DNA of 64,000 bases from Lepidostoma basale (taxonomy: Eukaryota > Arthropoda > Insecta > Trichoptera > Lepidostomatidae). The translations under genes and the position numbers were made by a program. The notes under the pieces were generated by a model that saw only the letters and a program-made list of their open reading frames with translations, was not told where the DNA came from and ran no database searches. The stretch spans positions 1,860,001 to 1,924,000 of the forward strand of contig JAHDVF020001336.1 in NCBI GenBank assembly GCA_022606425.2. Reading direction: 5' to 3'. Shown here one piece after another: positions 11,102-23,000 of the stretch (position 1 is the first letter of the stretch; each line of letters starts with the position of its first letter).

Positions 11102-13774
11102 ATACTAATTAATCAAATTCGATTGATCAAAAACCATTTTAAAATTATCATTTCTTTGCCACGGATATTTTATGGGTTGCATTTTTAACTATGAGACAAT
11201 GCAAATTGGGGTATTGCTCTAACAGTTAGAATACGGCCACACAGGAAGAGGCTTCGCTAGGTGACATCCATGGCAACACCGCATATTTTATCCCACGCTA
11301 CTTGACTATATAGAAGATAAGCGTAGCACTTCACTGTGGCCTTAGTCTAGATGATAAGAGTAAAAAATAAAATAAATAATGATAATTAAATTGACAAACA
11401 AAACATCTGCAGAAATATTAAAAGCAGGAATAAATCGTCATTTATTTAGAGACTTTTGTATAGAATAATGTCATATGAGTGAAAACAATTCTCTTAAAAA
11501 TATTAGTATCACTACAAAATTATACAATACACAGCGATATCTTGATGTATTACTAATATGAATTCAAATCAAAAACAGCCATATAACACAAAAATGAGTT
11601 CATCAATTGAAACATTTAGATTTTTGTATATAATGCTTGCTTGGATCTATCAAGCTCTTTACCATTTTCATACCTTTATTTCCCGACAAATGGAAAATAA
11701 TTCCCGTCACACAAAGGAGCTGCGTAATGTATAAGATTGTGAATGACCCGCTCGACTAACTGCTACGATACAATCTTCACAAAACAACGGATACGTATTA
11801 CAAACTTCAAATTGTGCTGCAAGGTAGATTACGTATTTCTAAAATTTCTATTTGAACACTTTTATGACTTGGGAATTTGCAAAAAGGCTTTGGAGACCCC
11901 CTAAAATTAATATTATTTTATAAAAATATACTTTGAAATAGCTATTAACAAAATGTGACTAGATTGTACGAGATCATCAAACTTCACTCACCACCCTTGT
12001 CATATGTATACCATACCTAGCTAGGAAATTTAAATATTTTTGAATTCAACCTCCAAATCGGTACCTACCTAAATGTTAAAACTAATGGTGTAAAAAAATA
12101 ATACAAAATTATAATTATTATTCACACAATTGCCATAAAATAAAAATAAAAAAAATGCTAAGCTAATAAACTAATAAAATTGATCACAATGGAATATCAT
12201 AGAAAATGTGGGGTGGGTGTACAAAGTCTGACTAGTTTATATAGAATGTAACGCTAAATAAGAGTAGGAACAAAAGTGAGTATCATGAGTATAAAGGAAA
12301 TCATGGCGTGTCTATAAAAAGACATGTATTCCAGAAATATTTCTACAAGCGACACTTATACAATAAAAATGCATATTTGGCATTCTACACAACAAATGAA
12401 CGATACCTTACAGATTAATTGTGATTTAGAATGCGCCAGTGCAGGCAGGCGATGGCCCTCAGAGATTTCCAGATAGAAAAATAAACATTCTCTATTAAAA
12501 GAATGGGAAACTTACATAGTTAGTAAAATCACAATCCATCATATAAAGTAAAGAATAACTCCCGCTTTCCGAGATCAGATACAAGTCGATTTAACTCTCT
12601 TGCAGGGTCTCCGAGTTGGTCACTAACTAGGGGCCCCGGCTGGCTACCGCCGGCACCCCCTACCATAAGTCGTCCAGTCAACGGCGGATCACTAGTCCGC
12701 CGCGTCGCCGTATCACCACTCGATTCCGTCGTATCACTCACTATACGTAGGGCGGATCACTAATTCAACAGGTCCCACTACGGAATTGGTTAACTGCATT
12801 ATCTAGGATCTAGTAAGGTCATCATCGACAGTTAAGAAGTCTTTTGTGATCTTCTGTTATAAGAACATTGACTAGGGCTCTAGCAGCTCAAAGTTACTAC
12901 GGAACACTCACCATTCAACGAATTCACCACACTTTAGGATGACAAGAGACACAGATAATAATTCACATATATTTTCAGCTTCGGTGAAGATGATTTTGTT
13001 TTATGAGTAATATAAAAACTATTTACAAATCTGGGATTATCCTATACGTGATAAATAACATCAATCAATATTATAATTCCAACGTGTGTATTCTACTGAC
13101 CCTGGAAATAAATCCAGATAAGAAAGAGACAATCTTTTAAGCCAGATGACACACAAGAAAAAGATTGATTTGAAATAAAATCAATCTATACAAGAATAGA
13201 GTCCATTTTTTAAATACTATGATTAATTTATTATACAACAGATCAAGTGTATTGACTAGATAAATTAATTACGGATTATTAATTCAATTAGATTCGGTAA
13301 ATATATAATGTTCGGTAATAAGAAAAGCTAAATGTTTCTCTAAATTACTCCAGTTAGGAGGGATAAAAATATATTTGATAACAAAAATGAATAAACCATG
13401 TAATAAGATAAGAAAAATAGTACGCAAAACATGAATCTTTTCTAGAAGGGTACGGAAATGATCAGACTAGAATGAATTCTGATTAAAATAAAATGGTCAA
13501 CACAAAACCATCGAGAAATGCTAACAAAGATCTTCATTGCCTACAAGATGACTCATAAATGTTTTAATTTAAAATATTTCTGCGAGACAAAGCGTCAGGG
13601 ATTTATATCCAATTTTTATGTATATTTAATTCATTGTGTAAAAAAGTACACAAATGACATAACCACCAAAAGGGTTGTAAAATATATGAAATAGCACATC
13701 GTTCGCATGCTGGTACGAACAAGCAAGAGATACAGGAAGACGGTCTTCACTCTATCTCTTCTATACACAAACAA
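11102..13774. other. Intergenic stretch, no gene recognised
   Basis: AT-rich. About 11230-11345 has weakly inverted ends (CGGCCACA / TGTGGCC). About 12540-12790 is GC-richer with a 70-codon minus frame (12529-12741), rich in Gly, Ser and Asp, that matches nothing I know. Confidence 0.4.
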
Positions 13775-13778
13775 TTAA

Positions 13779-14096
13779 CCGCCCTATGCATATGAACGTA
13801 CATGATACGCACACTTTGACTGTACCATTCTGTGCTATCCCGTATCACGTACGTGCTTGAGAAAAAGTAATGTACCTAAAATGTACAAACTGTTAGGGAT
13901 ACGCGCGTGTGCCAACAGCACTTGAGTACAAGTCTTCACAAGTATAATCGTTTTACAAAAGGCATGCGAAGTGTGCAATCGAGTTTTTGACGTTTCGTAA
14001 TTTAAAAAAATAAAATAATATATAAAATTTAATTTAATTAATAAAAAATGTGTTTTTGTTTGCATGTTTCTCGGAAAGTTACCTGGAGTAGGGCGG
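13779..14096. mobile_element. piggyBac-like MITE, copy 1 (TTAA target, 318 bp)
   Basis: TTAA at 13775-13778 and 14097-14100 flanks ends CCGCCCTATGC and (reverse complement) CCGCCCTACTCC. A divergent copy lies at about 20581-20892 in the other orientation. Contains the palindromic ACGTACGTG near the left end. Confidence 0.75.
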
Positions 14097-14504
14097 TTAA
14101 GTATTCATTTTATTTATATATTTTTTATTTGTAAAACTATCATCCTAAAACTAATCATGTTAAACTCCATATTAAATAATTAATACAAATCAAAATGTCT
14201 GTTTTCTAAAAGTTAGAAGATATGTTTTGTCTTGCTAAGGCATTATGAAATGTCCATTAGCGATTCGCAAAAAATATAATACAACATCTATAAAACAGCC
14301 ATTTTTATTTATATTAATTATATATGTGCATATTTTTATCAAAATTAATTAAGATTGGTAGCATTTCTCGCTAGTATTTTGTAAATCATAGCAACAATAT
14401 AATTCAGATTGAAAGGTTGAAGAGAATGAAAATGAAATTTAAATAAAGGTTAACAAAAAAGCAAATATCTGTGTCTCAATGTTTGGTTCCCCCACTCTCC
14501 ATCA

Positions 14505-17486
14505 CTATAAGGGGGCCTTGGAGCTGCAGGGCAGAGGTTCGGGCTCCAGCGGCACAGGGAGATAGCGCGTGGCGGGCGGCGGGGAGGGCGTGCGCGCCGG
14601 AGACCCGCTCCCCGAGGGGCTCCCCAGCAGGGCCGAGTCGCTGGTGGGCACCGGGCGTCGGTAGCAGTACACCAGTGCCGTTATCCCACTACACAGGCCG
14701 CCTATCAGCCCAAACGACTGCAAAAAATATTAGCCACTTTATTGAAGGTTAAAGCATAATTTCTTCTTCTTTCGGTGCCGTGTCAGGTCCCCTCAACGTT
14801 GGCGATTACTACAGCAAAGGCATCTCTATCCTGCGCCATTTAGAACAGGTTCTGAACTCTTATTATTCCTGTCCACTCTCGCTATAGTAATTCCTGGGAA
14901 AAGGTGACCAGAGTGGGTTCCCGTTGCCTTCTCTGGTGGATTTTTCTGTTGGGGTTACCTTCTTTAAGCTGGTTGGATCTGGTTTGGAGGCGCCAGAAAC
15001 TTGCCAAAAAAGCATAACACCATTGTTAATTTGGAAGGACAATATAACTGTATAATACACCTTCGACGTCCTTCGTGACAGAGTGGCAATAGCTTTGACA
15101 GCCATATCAAAGGTCCCAAGTTTTTTTTTTCATAAAAATTTGGTATTCTAAACAATATATTCACAAACATGTGCATAATGAGAGAACTCACAGAAGAAGC
15201 GATGAGCATGTTGGTGGAGGGTTCGGGCACCCACCAGTAGTCGTCGCTGACCACAGCCACCAACGCCACGGAACTGGCCACCACATACATTACACCCACG
15301 CAGATATACAGCCAAGCATTCTGTTTTGAAACAAAATTTTTAATTAATAAAAGCCAATTTATTCATCCCAAAGTGATAATAAGTAAACATATCAAAACAA
15401 GTAATCAAATAATTAGTGAAAAAACTGCTTCTTTAGAAATTGAATAAAACAGTAATCTTGATTTTCTTAAACTTATCTTCAAATCAAATCAATTTATTAA
15501 CTCAAAAGACATTACAAACCGCAAAATGTTTAAGGCATCTATTGAGTACAGGTAAAATATTATAAAATTACAACATAATACCAGGAACGCATTAGAGATG
15601 GTTCAACATTAGAAAGATCTTGCAGTCTTTCATGCTATATGTATTGAGAAATATCCCCCGTTTTAAGTTTGGTAAAGACTATCCAATCGACATCAAACAA
15701 TACACCCTTATAATTTAACCAAAAATATTTATCGTGATAGAAAATAAATAATTTGGCGTGCGCTGTGTGCTACGTAGCACCGTCCTATTGGAAGCATGTT
15801 ATCAGTATCCATATCATCCAGTTTAAGCCACAAGAGTCTCGAATGCATTAAACGACGTATTTTGGACTCTGCAGGACGCATGAACGCCATAAATTGGCAA
15901 ACAGAACAGTGATTTTGATGATAAATTTTAACAATTTCAACACATTGTTGAAGCATGTAGCGTTCCATGGTGAAATTTCAAAACTTAATATGCATTTTCC
16001 TGTCAAATTTAACAGCTATCGCTTTACCAAAATGGCCGCTATACGAAAGTTCAAGCGTCCCTATTGAAAAACCCTTTGACCACCAGGATACACCACCTGC
16101 AGCGAAGCCATGGCGGCCATTTGGCCGAAATTATATTCCATACATAATGTCATTGAATGTCCTTTAAAATAAAAGAAAAATTGTAGCAATATCACTTAAA
16201 CAGATTATTTTATTTCATTTCAAAGTTCGAGCGCTCTTAATGAAAAACCCTATATATTTGCAAATTAAAATGTAAAATAAATTCATAATATTAATGAAAA
16301 AAACTCATTTTTCCAGAAGTTTTCTTATATTTTATAGGAATAAAATGTTTGCCCCTTTCAAGGTATTATCAAGTGTCATTACATGCATGCCATTCCCATG
16401 AAATATAACAAATTTTCAAGAAAACAGATGATTTCATTTATATTTTTTGTTTAAAAGACTAGAGGATCTAAATCATAAATATAATAACCAGGAAACAGTA
16501 GTGAGATTCTGTAAGTCTCAACGCCTACGGTGGGCTGGCCATGTGGAAGAATGCAACACCACAAATTATATCCAGATGGGTGCCCCGCGAAAAGAGACCA
16601 AGAGGCAGACCGAGGAAAAGATGGACAGATTGCGTGGAAGAAGATTGGGAGAAAATGGAAGGAGCTGGGTAATGGAGAGAGATGGTCAGAGACAGACCGT
16701 TGTGGAGGAGGCCATGTCCCACACCGGGATGTAACGCCAAGAAATAAATGAATGAATGAATGAAATCATAAATATAATAAATCACAGATATAATAATAAA
16801 TCACAGATAGAATTTATTACACAAACTCCAATCTTAACAGAAAATAGCTCATTATTATGAAGAAATAATCTGGTCGTGCCAGACTTGAACCCTAGGCCCA
16901 TGGATCAAGAGATGAGCGCTCTGTCCGCTAGATAAGCATCCGGTTTTAATGGAGTATTACATTCTTCAAGGTCATGTTCAAGAAAAAATAAATAAAATAA
17001 AATACTCACGAGCTTGGCCCAGTTAAAGGGAAAGAGATGCACCAGTCTGGAAATGTCGAGAAAGAGAAGCGCCAAGGAGGCCATGAGCGAGAAGAGCGCA
17101 GTGGCCAGCAGAAGGCGCAGACGGCCCGCGCCCGGCAGCAGCCACAGCTCCGCCCCCCCGGCGGCGTACTCCAGGCACACGCAGCACAGCGAGGCCACGG
17201 CCACCAGCAGGCGCAGGGCGCCCACGCTGGTCAGCAGGTGGCCCGCGTGGCAGTACAGGGGGGCCACACGCGCCGGCGGTGGCGGAGGCGTGCGGCGGTA
17301 GTGCGGGTGGCTGTCCCAGGAGTGCACGGAGCCGGCCACGGCACCCGTCTGGCTGCCGGCGATCTCGAAGTCCTGCGCCTCCGGGGGAGGCTGCTCCAGG
17401 CCGCGCAGCTCCTCCAGCAGCAGCTCCACCTCGTCGGCCGCGTACAGCTCGCTCACAGAGCGCGCGCACCCGCCCGGGCCCTGCAT
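14505..17486 (-). CDS. Four-helix membrane protein with GC-rich first exon, MARVEL-like (3 exons, 272 aa)
   Basis: Coding exons on the minus strand are 17010-17486, 15192-15320 and 14505-14717, all phase 0 with GT-AG introns, giving 272 codons plus TAG. The acidic N-terminus (about residues 1-80, with EVELLLEELRGLEQPPPEA and a PPPPP run) is followed by a helix near 83-110 (LTSVGALRLLVAVASLCCV), a second ending in SLALLFLDISRLVHLFPF, a third in exon 2 (YICVGVMYVVASSVALVAVV) and a fourth in exon 3 (SFGLIGGLCSGITALVYCY). The C-terminal tail is proline- and serine-rich and probably cytosolic. The topology resembles MARVEL or occludin-type proteins; no diagnostic motif was recognised. Exon 1 is strikingly GC-rich against AT-rich surroundings. 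The introns hold LINE and IS630-type fragments. The start is the first ATG of the open frame; a non-coding upstream exon near 19470-19560 is possible. Confidence 0.75.
14760..15110 (-). mobile_element. Unclassified retroelement-like fragment in intron
   Basis: Lies in the last intron of the second membrane-protein gene. The minus strand ends in a GAAGAAGAA-type tail at about 14762 and the interior (TCCCGTTGCCTTCTCTGG) is GC-richer than intronic background, as in LINE-B copies. No clear RT motif. Confidence 0.4.
15480..15665 (-). mobile_element. LINE-C (Jockey-like) 3' end
   Basis: Plus strand AAATCAAATCAATTTATT, then GGCATCTATTGAGTACAGG and CCAGGAACGCATTAGAGATG, shared with the copies at 45.0 and 50.4 kb. 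Confidence 0.75.
15728..16255 (-). mobile_element. IS630/Tc1-mariner type element remnant with internal deletion
   Basis: Minus strand from 16255: end AGGGTTTTTCATTAAGAGCG, then a transposase start MERYMLQQCVEIVKIYHQNH. This joins directly to a much later transposase piece, KLDDMDTDNMLPIGRCYVAH, where the active family has a DGA..HTA motif, so the middle is deleted. The other inverted end is missing. The same ends occur at 55540-56165. Confidence 0.65.
16480..16765 (+). mobile_element. LINE-D 3' end with (AATG)n tail
   Basis: RT C-terminal block SQRLRWAGHVEE, then RPRGRPRKRW-type sequence across frame breaks, ending CCGGGATGTAACGCCAAGAA and AATGAATGAATGAATG. A minus copy is at 38050-38345. 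Confidence 0.7.
16770..16948 (-). mobile_element. SINE-B (tRNA-derived)
   Basis: Minus strand has GACAGAGCGCTCATCTC, then box-B-like GGGTTCAAGTC and GGCACGACCAGATT, then CATAATAATGAGCTATTTTC. The copy nested at 52234-52403 shares all of this. Confidence 0.65.
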
Positions 17487-17689
17487 GGCCTCACCGCAAG
17501 CGCGCCATCCATCGCACCATCACTCCTGACAAAAACCATCCCGATTAACCAAAATTAACATTTTTTTAAATCTTCTTAGACCCTATTGTGCGGCTAGCTT
17601 CATTTGCAGTAAAAAAAAATTGTCTCAAGCTGCAGTTGACTACATTTGCAGCTCAGACAGACAGTCCTAGTTAACAAGTTCGCTGCTGC

Positions 17690-18030
17690 ATATCTTCTTA
17701 TTCTTCCTCAGCCATCTCTCCACTGCTGGATATAGGCCTCCTTCATTTTCTTCCACTCCACTCTCTCTTGGGCTTTTCATTGCCACATTGTCACATCTAC
17801 CCGCGACATGGATAATGTCGTCGGCCCATACCTCTTATTCTATCCCATGGTCTCCATTTGAGGACTCTGGGTGCCCATCGCTCTGTTCCCTGTCTGACGA
17901 CATGACCTGCCCACTGCCATTTCTGCTTAGCGACAAGGTCCATGAAACATGTATCCTCCCTGTAATCACCTTCTTTCTTCTTCTTTAACAGCCTGTCGTC
18001 CACTGCTGGACATAGGCCTCCCCCATACTT
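17690..18030 (-). mobile_element. LINE-B 3' ends, two in tandem
   Basis: CCACTGCTGGATATAGGCC (about 17730) and CCACTGCTGGACATAGGCC (about 18001) are the LINE-B 3' marker seen twice. Minus reading DLVAKQKWQWAGHVVRQ lies between them. Confidence 0.7.
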
Positions 18031-18164
18031 CTAATGTATGACATGTCATATGGGGGGTGGTTGGCATTACAACGCCACGCTTGCCAGACAGGTTGGCGAG
18101 GTGTCCTTCCACATTAGCCTATGCATCAATATTATCCACCTATGGCCTGGAATCACCTATGTGA

Positions 18165-18350
18165 TCACCTATGGCCTGGAAACCATTACGCTAACTGCCA
18201 ATAGGGTACATAAACTAAAATGTGTGCAAAGGTCCATGGAAAGACAAATGTTAGGCGTATGTCTAAAAGACAAAATAAGAAATGAAGAAATAAGACGCCA
18301 AACAAAAGTCATAGACATAATGGACCTTGTCACTAAGCTGCATATAATAC
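18165..18350 (+). mobile_element. LINE-B fragment, opposite orientation
   Basis: Plus reading [19 protein letters not shown] is the conserved LINE-B RT C-terminal block (compare RAMERTMLGINLRD at 47.97 kb). Confidence 0.65.
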
Positions 18351-18449
18351 CAAATAATTATGATAGTGTTGAATGCTACTCAACGGGAAATCCTGTGCAG
18401 TTGTTATTATTATTATTATTATGATGACTTGTATTTTAAGTGCGCCGTT

Positions 18450-18678
18450 TTTTTAAATCAGTTACTCCAAGGGCGCACTAGGAAATGACTGACCGAACAG
18501 TGCAGTCTTTAGAAATTTCTTAAATTTAACGTCACTATCCTCATACTTAATACTAACATGGAGGCTATTCCACGCCAACGGACCCGCAACGCTGAAAGCA
18601 CGATCATAGAAACTTGCTTTATTGGCTTTGTTGATTAGTTTAGTCATACCCTGCATTCCTTGGTATTTCAAGACTTCT
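18450..18678 (-). mobile_element. LINE-F fragment (RT C-terminal tail)
   Basis: Minus reading NKANKASFYDRAFSVAGPLAW followed by NSLH and FKKFLKTALF matches the extreme C-terminus of many LINE polyproteins. A copy is at 48495-48690. Confidence 0.65.
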
Positions 18679-18885
18679 CTTTCCACTCAAACTCTATTTT
18701 TCGCCTATCCATTCATTCCATATGTCCAAATCATTCATGGAAACTTTTTTATTTTTAATTGTAATGAAATCATCTCCAATACATTTCTTCCTTATTTCGT
18801 CATCTCATTTCTACGGCGTTTATCCGGCTTTCATCCCTCTTTAGCTAGCTCCAAACATCACTTCCAAACATAAGGGTTGGCACTA
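18678..18885 (-). mobile_element. LINE-A degenerate fragment
   Basis: Plus strand TTCCATATGTCCAAATCATT and CATAAGGGTTGGCACTAG are complements of conserved LINE-A stretches. Confidence 0.55.
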
Positions 18886-19469
18886 GATAAATCATATCTA
18901 GAATATTTGCTAGCAAAATACACAATCTATATTTTCTTTAAATTCCATCAATTTTATTGTATACACAACAGCAAAAATAACACATTAGCTACTCATAGGG
19001 TTCTAAAACGCTTTAAAACATAATCATGAAGTCACTTGTAAGTACAGCATTGTCCCATTTCAACAATTAGCGAAAAGATTTCATTAATTGAACAATTAGC
19101 GAAAAGAAAAAAATCCGCAAAACATTATGCTAGTTAGATAACATTAAAAATAGTTTAATTTCAGAATACCTTTTTTTACGAATTGCAGTGGAAATATTTT
19201 TAAATGTGATAATGTTGCAAAAGTCCCATTAAGTTATTTTCGTAAATACCTAGCCGGCTAATATGAGTAATATAATTGAATACAATACGCAGCTTACTTC
19301 TAAGGTTAAATATAATGATATATTATTGTGAAATATGTCAAAACACAAATTTAAAAAATAACAAAATTTACACCGAATTATGATTATTAGATATAAAAAC
19401 GACATTTTAAATATACACTGAAACGAATGCGCTAAAATGATCATTTAAATTAAACAAAAGAATACTTAC

Positions 19470-19560
19470 GCTGTTCGAAATTCAATGAAATCAATAGAAT
19501 GAAGCAAATAAACATTTCACAAAACAATTTTCACCGCAAGACTCCGCCATGTTTACATGC
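19470..19560 (-). other. Possible non-coding first exon of the 14505-17486 gene
   Basis: On the minus strand, sequence ending at 19470 is followed by a good donor, GTAAGTATTC. The stretch upstream contains ATGGCGGAGTCTTGC, a short frame that stops before the donor, so it would be a 5' leader with a small upstream ORF. It lies between the GC-rich coding exon at 17.4 kb and the TRAIP start at 20.1 kb, in a place that suits a divergent promoter. This is inference from one splice-site match; no transcript is visible. Confidence 0.3.
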
Positions 19561-20074
19561 CTTTCATAACATAGATAACAATGAGCGTTTGACGTTTCTT
19601 GGAACTTCCGGAAATTATTGGCTATGGTCACATACTTTCTAAATAAGTACTTGAAAAAAACATTTAAAAAAAATTAATGGCAATCATTCACGAAGAAGTA
19701 TTCTATGCATTTTCAAACTTCAACTTGAGTTTTTGTTTTATTGTGACATCTCGGATTATTATCATTTTACCGAGTTTTTTTTGCCAAAATTTGAAATATA
19801 AATTATATTTAAAAAGGTATTTAAAAACTGTACACTTTTTTTAACTTTAAAAATTACAAGTTTTTTTTTTATTGTCATTGATTAAGAATTTTGAAATATT
19901 CTTTAATTAATTTAAAAAAAATTAAAAGTAATATAACAATATCCAGCAAAATTATTTATGTTTATTTTAATACGTAGCTCTGGTTACACACAAATATATT
20001 AAATAAATAATGCACGTTTAATTTAAATGTCGTATACGTCTGGAAATGATTTTTTTTCAGTTTTAACTTGCACA

Positions 20075-23000
20075 ATGAATGTGAATTGTGTAATATGCAG
20101 CGACCTACTCGGTCCATCAGATGAAATTTATGCTACCCGCTGCGGACATGCTTTCCATCAAACATGTTTGCTGCAGTGGATGGAAAGGTAATTTATTTCT
20201 GATTCTTAAAATAGCTGCCATGTATTAGTTTTGATATATCGAGATTCTAAACTCGTTCCTTCTCACAGGTCGAAGACTTGTCCACAGTGCAGGGCCAGAA
20301 TTTCAGATAAAGCGATATTTAGGATTTATTTCAACTATTTAAACACAGCTGGTATTACTTTGGACGCGGGTTCGTTGCAAGTAAAACTTGACAATGTGGA
20401 GTTCCAGTTAAAGGAAAAGAACCGAGACATAGCCCAGCATAACCAAGAACTTTTGGCTCTGAAGGATCGCCTGATCAAATCTGAGTAAGCTCATATTTTT
20501 AATTTATATCATGATATTATATTCAGTTGCTTAATTGTCAAGTTCTTTGAAAACAGAAAATTTAAAAAAAATAAGAAAACAAAAACCTTTGGGTTATTTT
20601 CCGAGAAACGTGCAAAAAAGCATGTTTTTTATTAATAAAATTTAATTATATTAAATTTTATTTTTTTAAATTACGAAACGTCATATACTCGGCCGCACAC
20701 TTCGCCTGTCCCTTGTAAAACTATCATATTCATGAGGACTTGTGCTCAAGTTTTGATGGCACACGCGCATATCCGTAAAACTTTGTACATTTTAGGTACA
20801 TTACTTTTTCTCAAGCGCGTACGTGATACGGGATAGCGCAGAATGGTACAGTCACAGTGAACGTATCACGTACGTTCAAATACCTAGGGTGGTTAAAGAA
20901 AGAATACCGAAGCTGAAAAGTCAAAGTCATTACTGCAAATAGAAATATATTCATAGAAGCAAAGATGGCAGTACACAATGGAGTTCTAGTGCCAACCCTC
21001 GTGTATGGAAGTGAAAAGCTTGGAGCTGGCAAAAGAAGGATGAAAGCAGGATAAATGACGTAGGAATGAGATCACTAAGAAGAATGTGAGGAAAGCGTTG
21101 TATGATAGAATACCGAACGATGAAATAAGAAAGAAATGTAAGGCCGATGACTGCATCATGGATAAAATTAAAAAAGGATCCCTGAGATGGTATGGACATA
21201 TGGAATGAATGGATGAGAGTAGAATGGTTAAAAAGTTGTACGCAAGCAGTGTGAATGGAAAAAAAGCCGAGGACGACCAAGGAAAACATGGCATGACCAA
21301 ATTAATCAATTCAATCTGAATAATCGACGTGCGTGCATGGTACGATGCATGAATTTAGAGTAAGCCCGAAAGGTATGCCAGGACAGAGCACTGTGGCGAT
21401 CCATCCTCTCTGCGTACCCCTCCGGAGAAAGGGCGTGATGGTTAGGTTAGGTTAGGTTAGTTACTGAACCTGAAATAAGGAAAGAATAGTTGATTGCACC
21501 CTAAGTAAAGATAATAAAAGGATCACCAAGAAGAAGAGAGAGGAATGGTTAGAAAGTTGTATACAAGCAGCGTGAATGGGAAAAGAAGCGGAGGAAAATG
21601 TTGTATGACCAAATTTATCAATTATTAAAAGGCAGCCACATTAGAAGACGAGCGTACATGTTACGATGTATGAATATAGAGGAAGCTCTTGAGGTATACC
21701 AGGATAGAGCAGTGTGGCAGTCCATCCTCTCTTCTTACCCCTCAAGAGAAACTGAAGATTAGTTAGTAAGTTTTGTATATTTAATATTGATGAAATCATA
21801 GAAGTTTTATTATATTTTGTGATAGTGACATGTTTCACCTACTAGTGGATTGTCATATTTGATGATTCATTAGTTCATGTATTTAGGTAGTATGTTTACA
21901 AGAGATGGGCGAGTGGAGAGGGATATTGAAAGAAGGGTTGGGGCAGGCAACAAAGTGAATGGTGCACTTAAAGTTGTCATCGCAAACAAAAACCAACCCA
22001 AAAATCTAGAATGGCAGTGCACAATGGTGTTCTTCTACCGACCCTTATGTATGGAAGCGAAGAATGTAACTGGCAAAAGAAGGATGGAAGTAGAGTAAAT
22101 GCAGTAGAAATGAGATCTCTTAGACGAATGTGTGGATACTCTGTGTATGATAGAGTGTCGAATGAAAATATAAGAAGTGAATGCGGTGCGAATGATGGTG
22201 TTATGAACAAAATAATGAATGGATCATTAAGATGGTTTGGACATATGGAAAGAATGAATGAATAAAGAATGGTAAAAAAAGTATATGTTAACGATATAAA
22301 TGGAACCAGAAATAGAGGAAGACCGAGGAAAACGTGGCACGATCAAATAAATCAAATATTGAATATCGGCCATGTGAGGAGTCAGAGAAATCGACGCGCG
22401 TGCATGACACGATGTATGAATGTTGAGGAAGCAAGAGAAATATGTCAGGAAAGTAAAGTGTGGCAGTCCATTCTTTCTGCCTACCCCTTCGGGAAGACGG
22501 CGTGATGGTTAGTTAGTTAGTTAGTTTTGATTCACTAGCAAGGCGAAACACAAAATATAAAAAAAATCTATAAAACTTATGTTTTTATCAATGTTGCGTA
22601 TTTAATATGACATTTTACTTCACCGTTCAAGAAACAATAAATATGACTTCACTGCCAATAAAACTGTTAATGAGGATGTTGGTCTTTTTGTCCCTGATAG
22701 ATATCTCTGACAGCATAAATTGTTTTTTCATTTAATTTATTTTAATAAAAATTACAAACATTACAGACATATTTCCAGATCGTTTGCAATTACATTATGA
22801 GAATTTAAAAGAAAAGCATAAAAACATATAAATAAATAAAAAAGTTTAAGAATTATAAATAATCATAACATTGATATTGCATCCCTGAGGCAACTCACAC
22901 TATCACGAAATATGTCGACCTCCAAGGCGATCCGATTAAGCAATAATATTGCCCTACCCACAGGCATAACCATTGGCAGGTTGGTTCTGCAGCGTGGCAT

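Noticed and set aside
12529..12741. 70-codon minus frame as a small gene
   Set aside because: No known motif, low-complexity composition and no splice or poly(A) support.
17023..17558. Long frames on both strands over the GC-rich exon (148, 173, 95 and 89 codons)
   Set aside because: They are shadows caused by GC-rich sequence with few stops; only the minus frame 16905-17486 has helices and consistent splice sites.
21441..21466. Real telomere or telomere junction
   Set aside because: Only a few pentamers, directly after a LINE-A 3' end, with unique sequence and genes on both sides.
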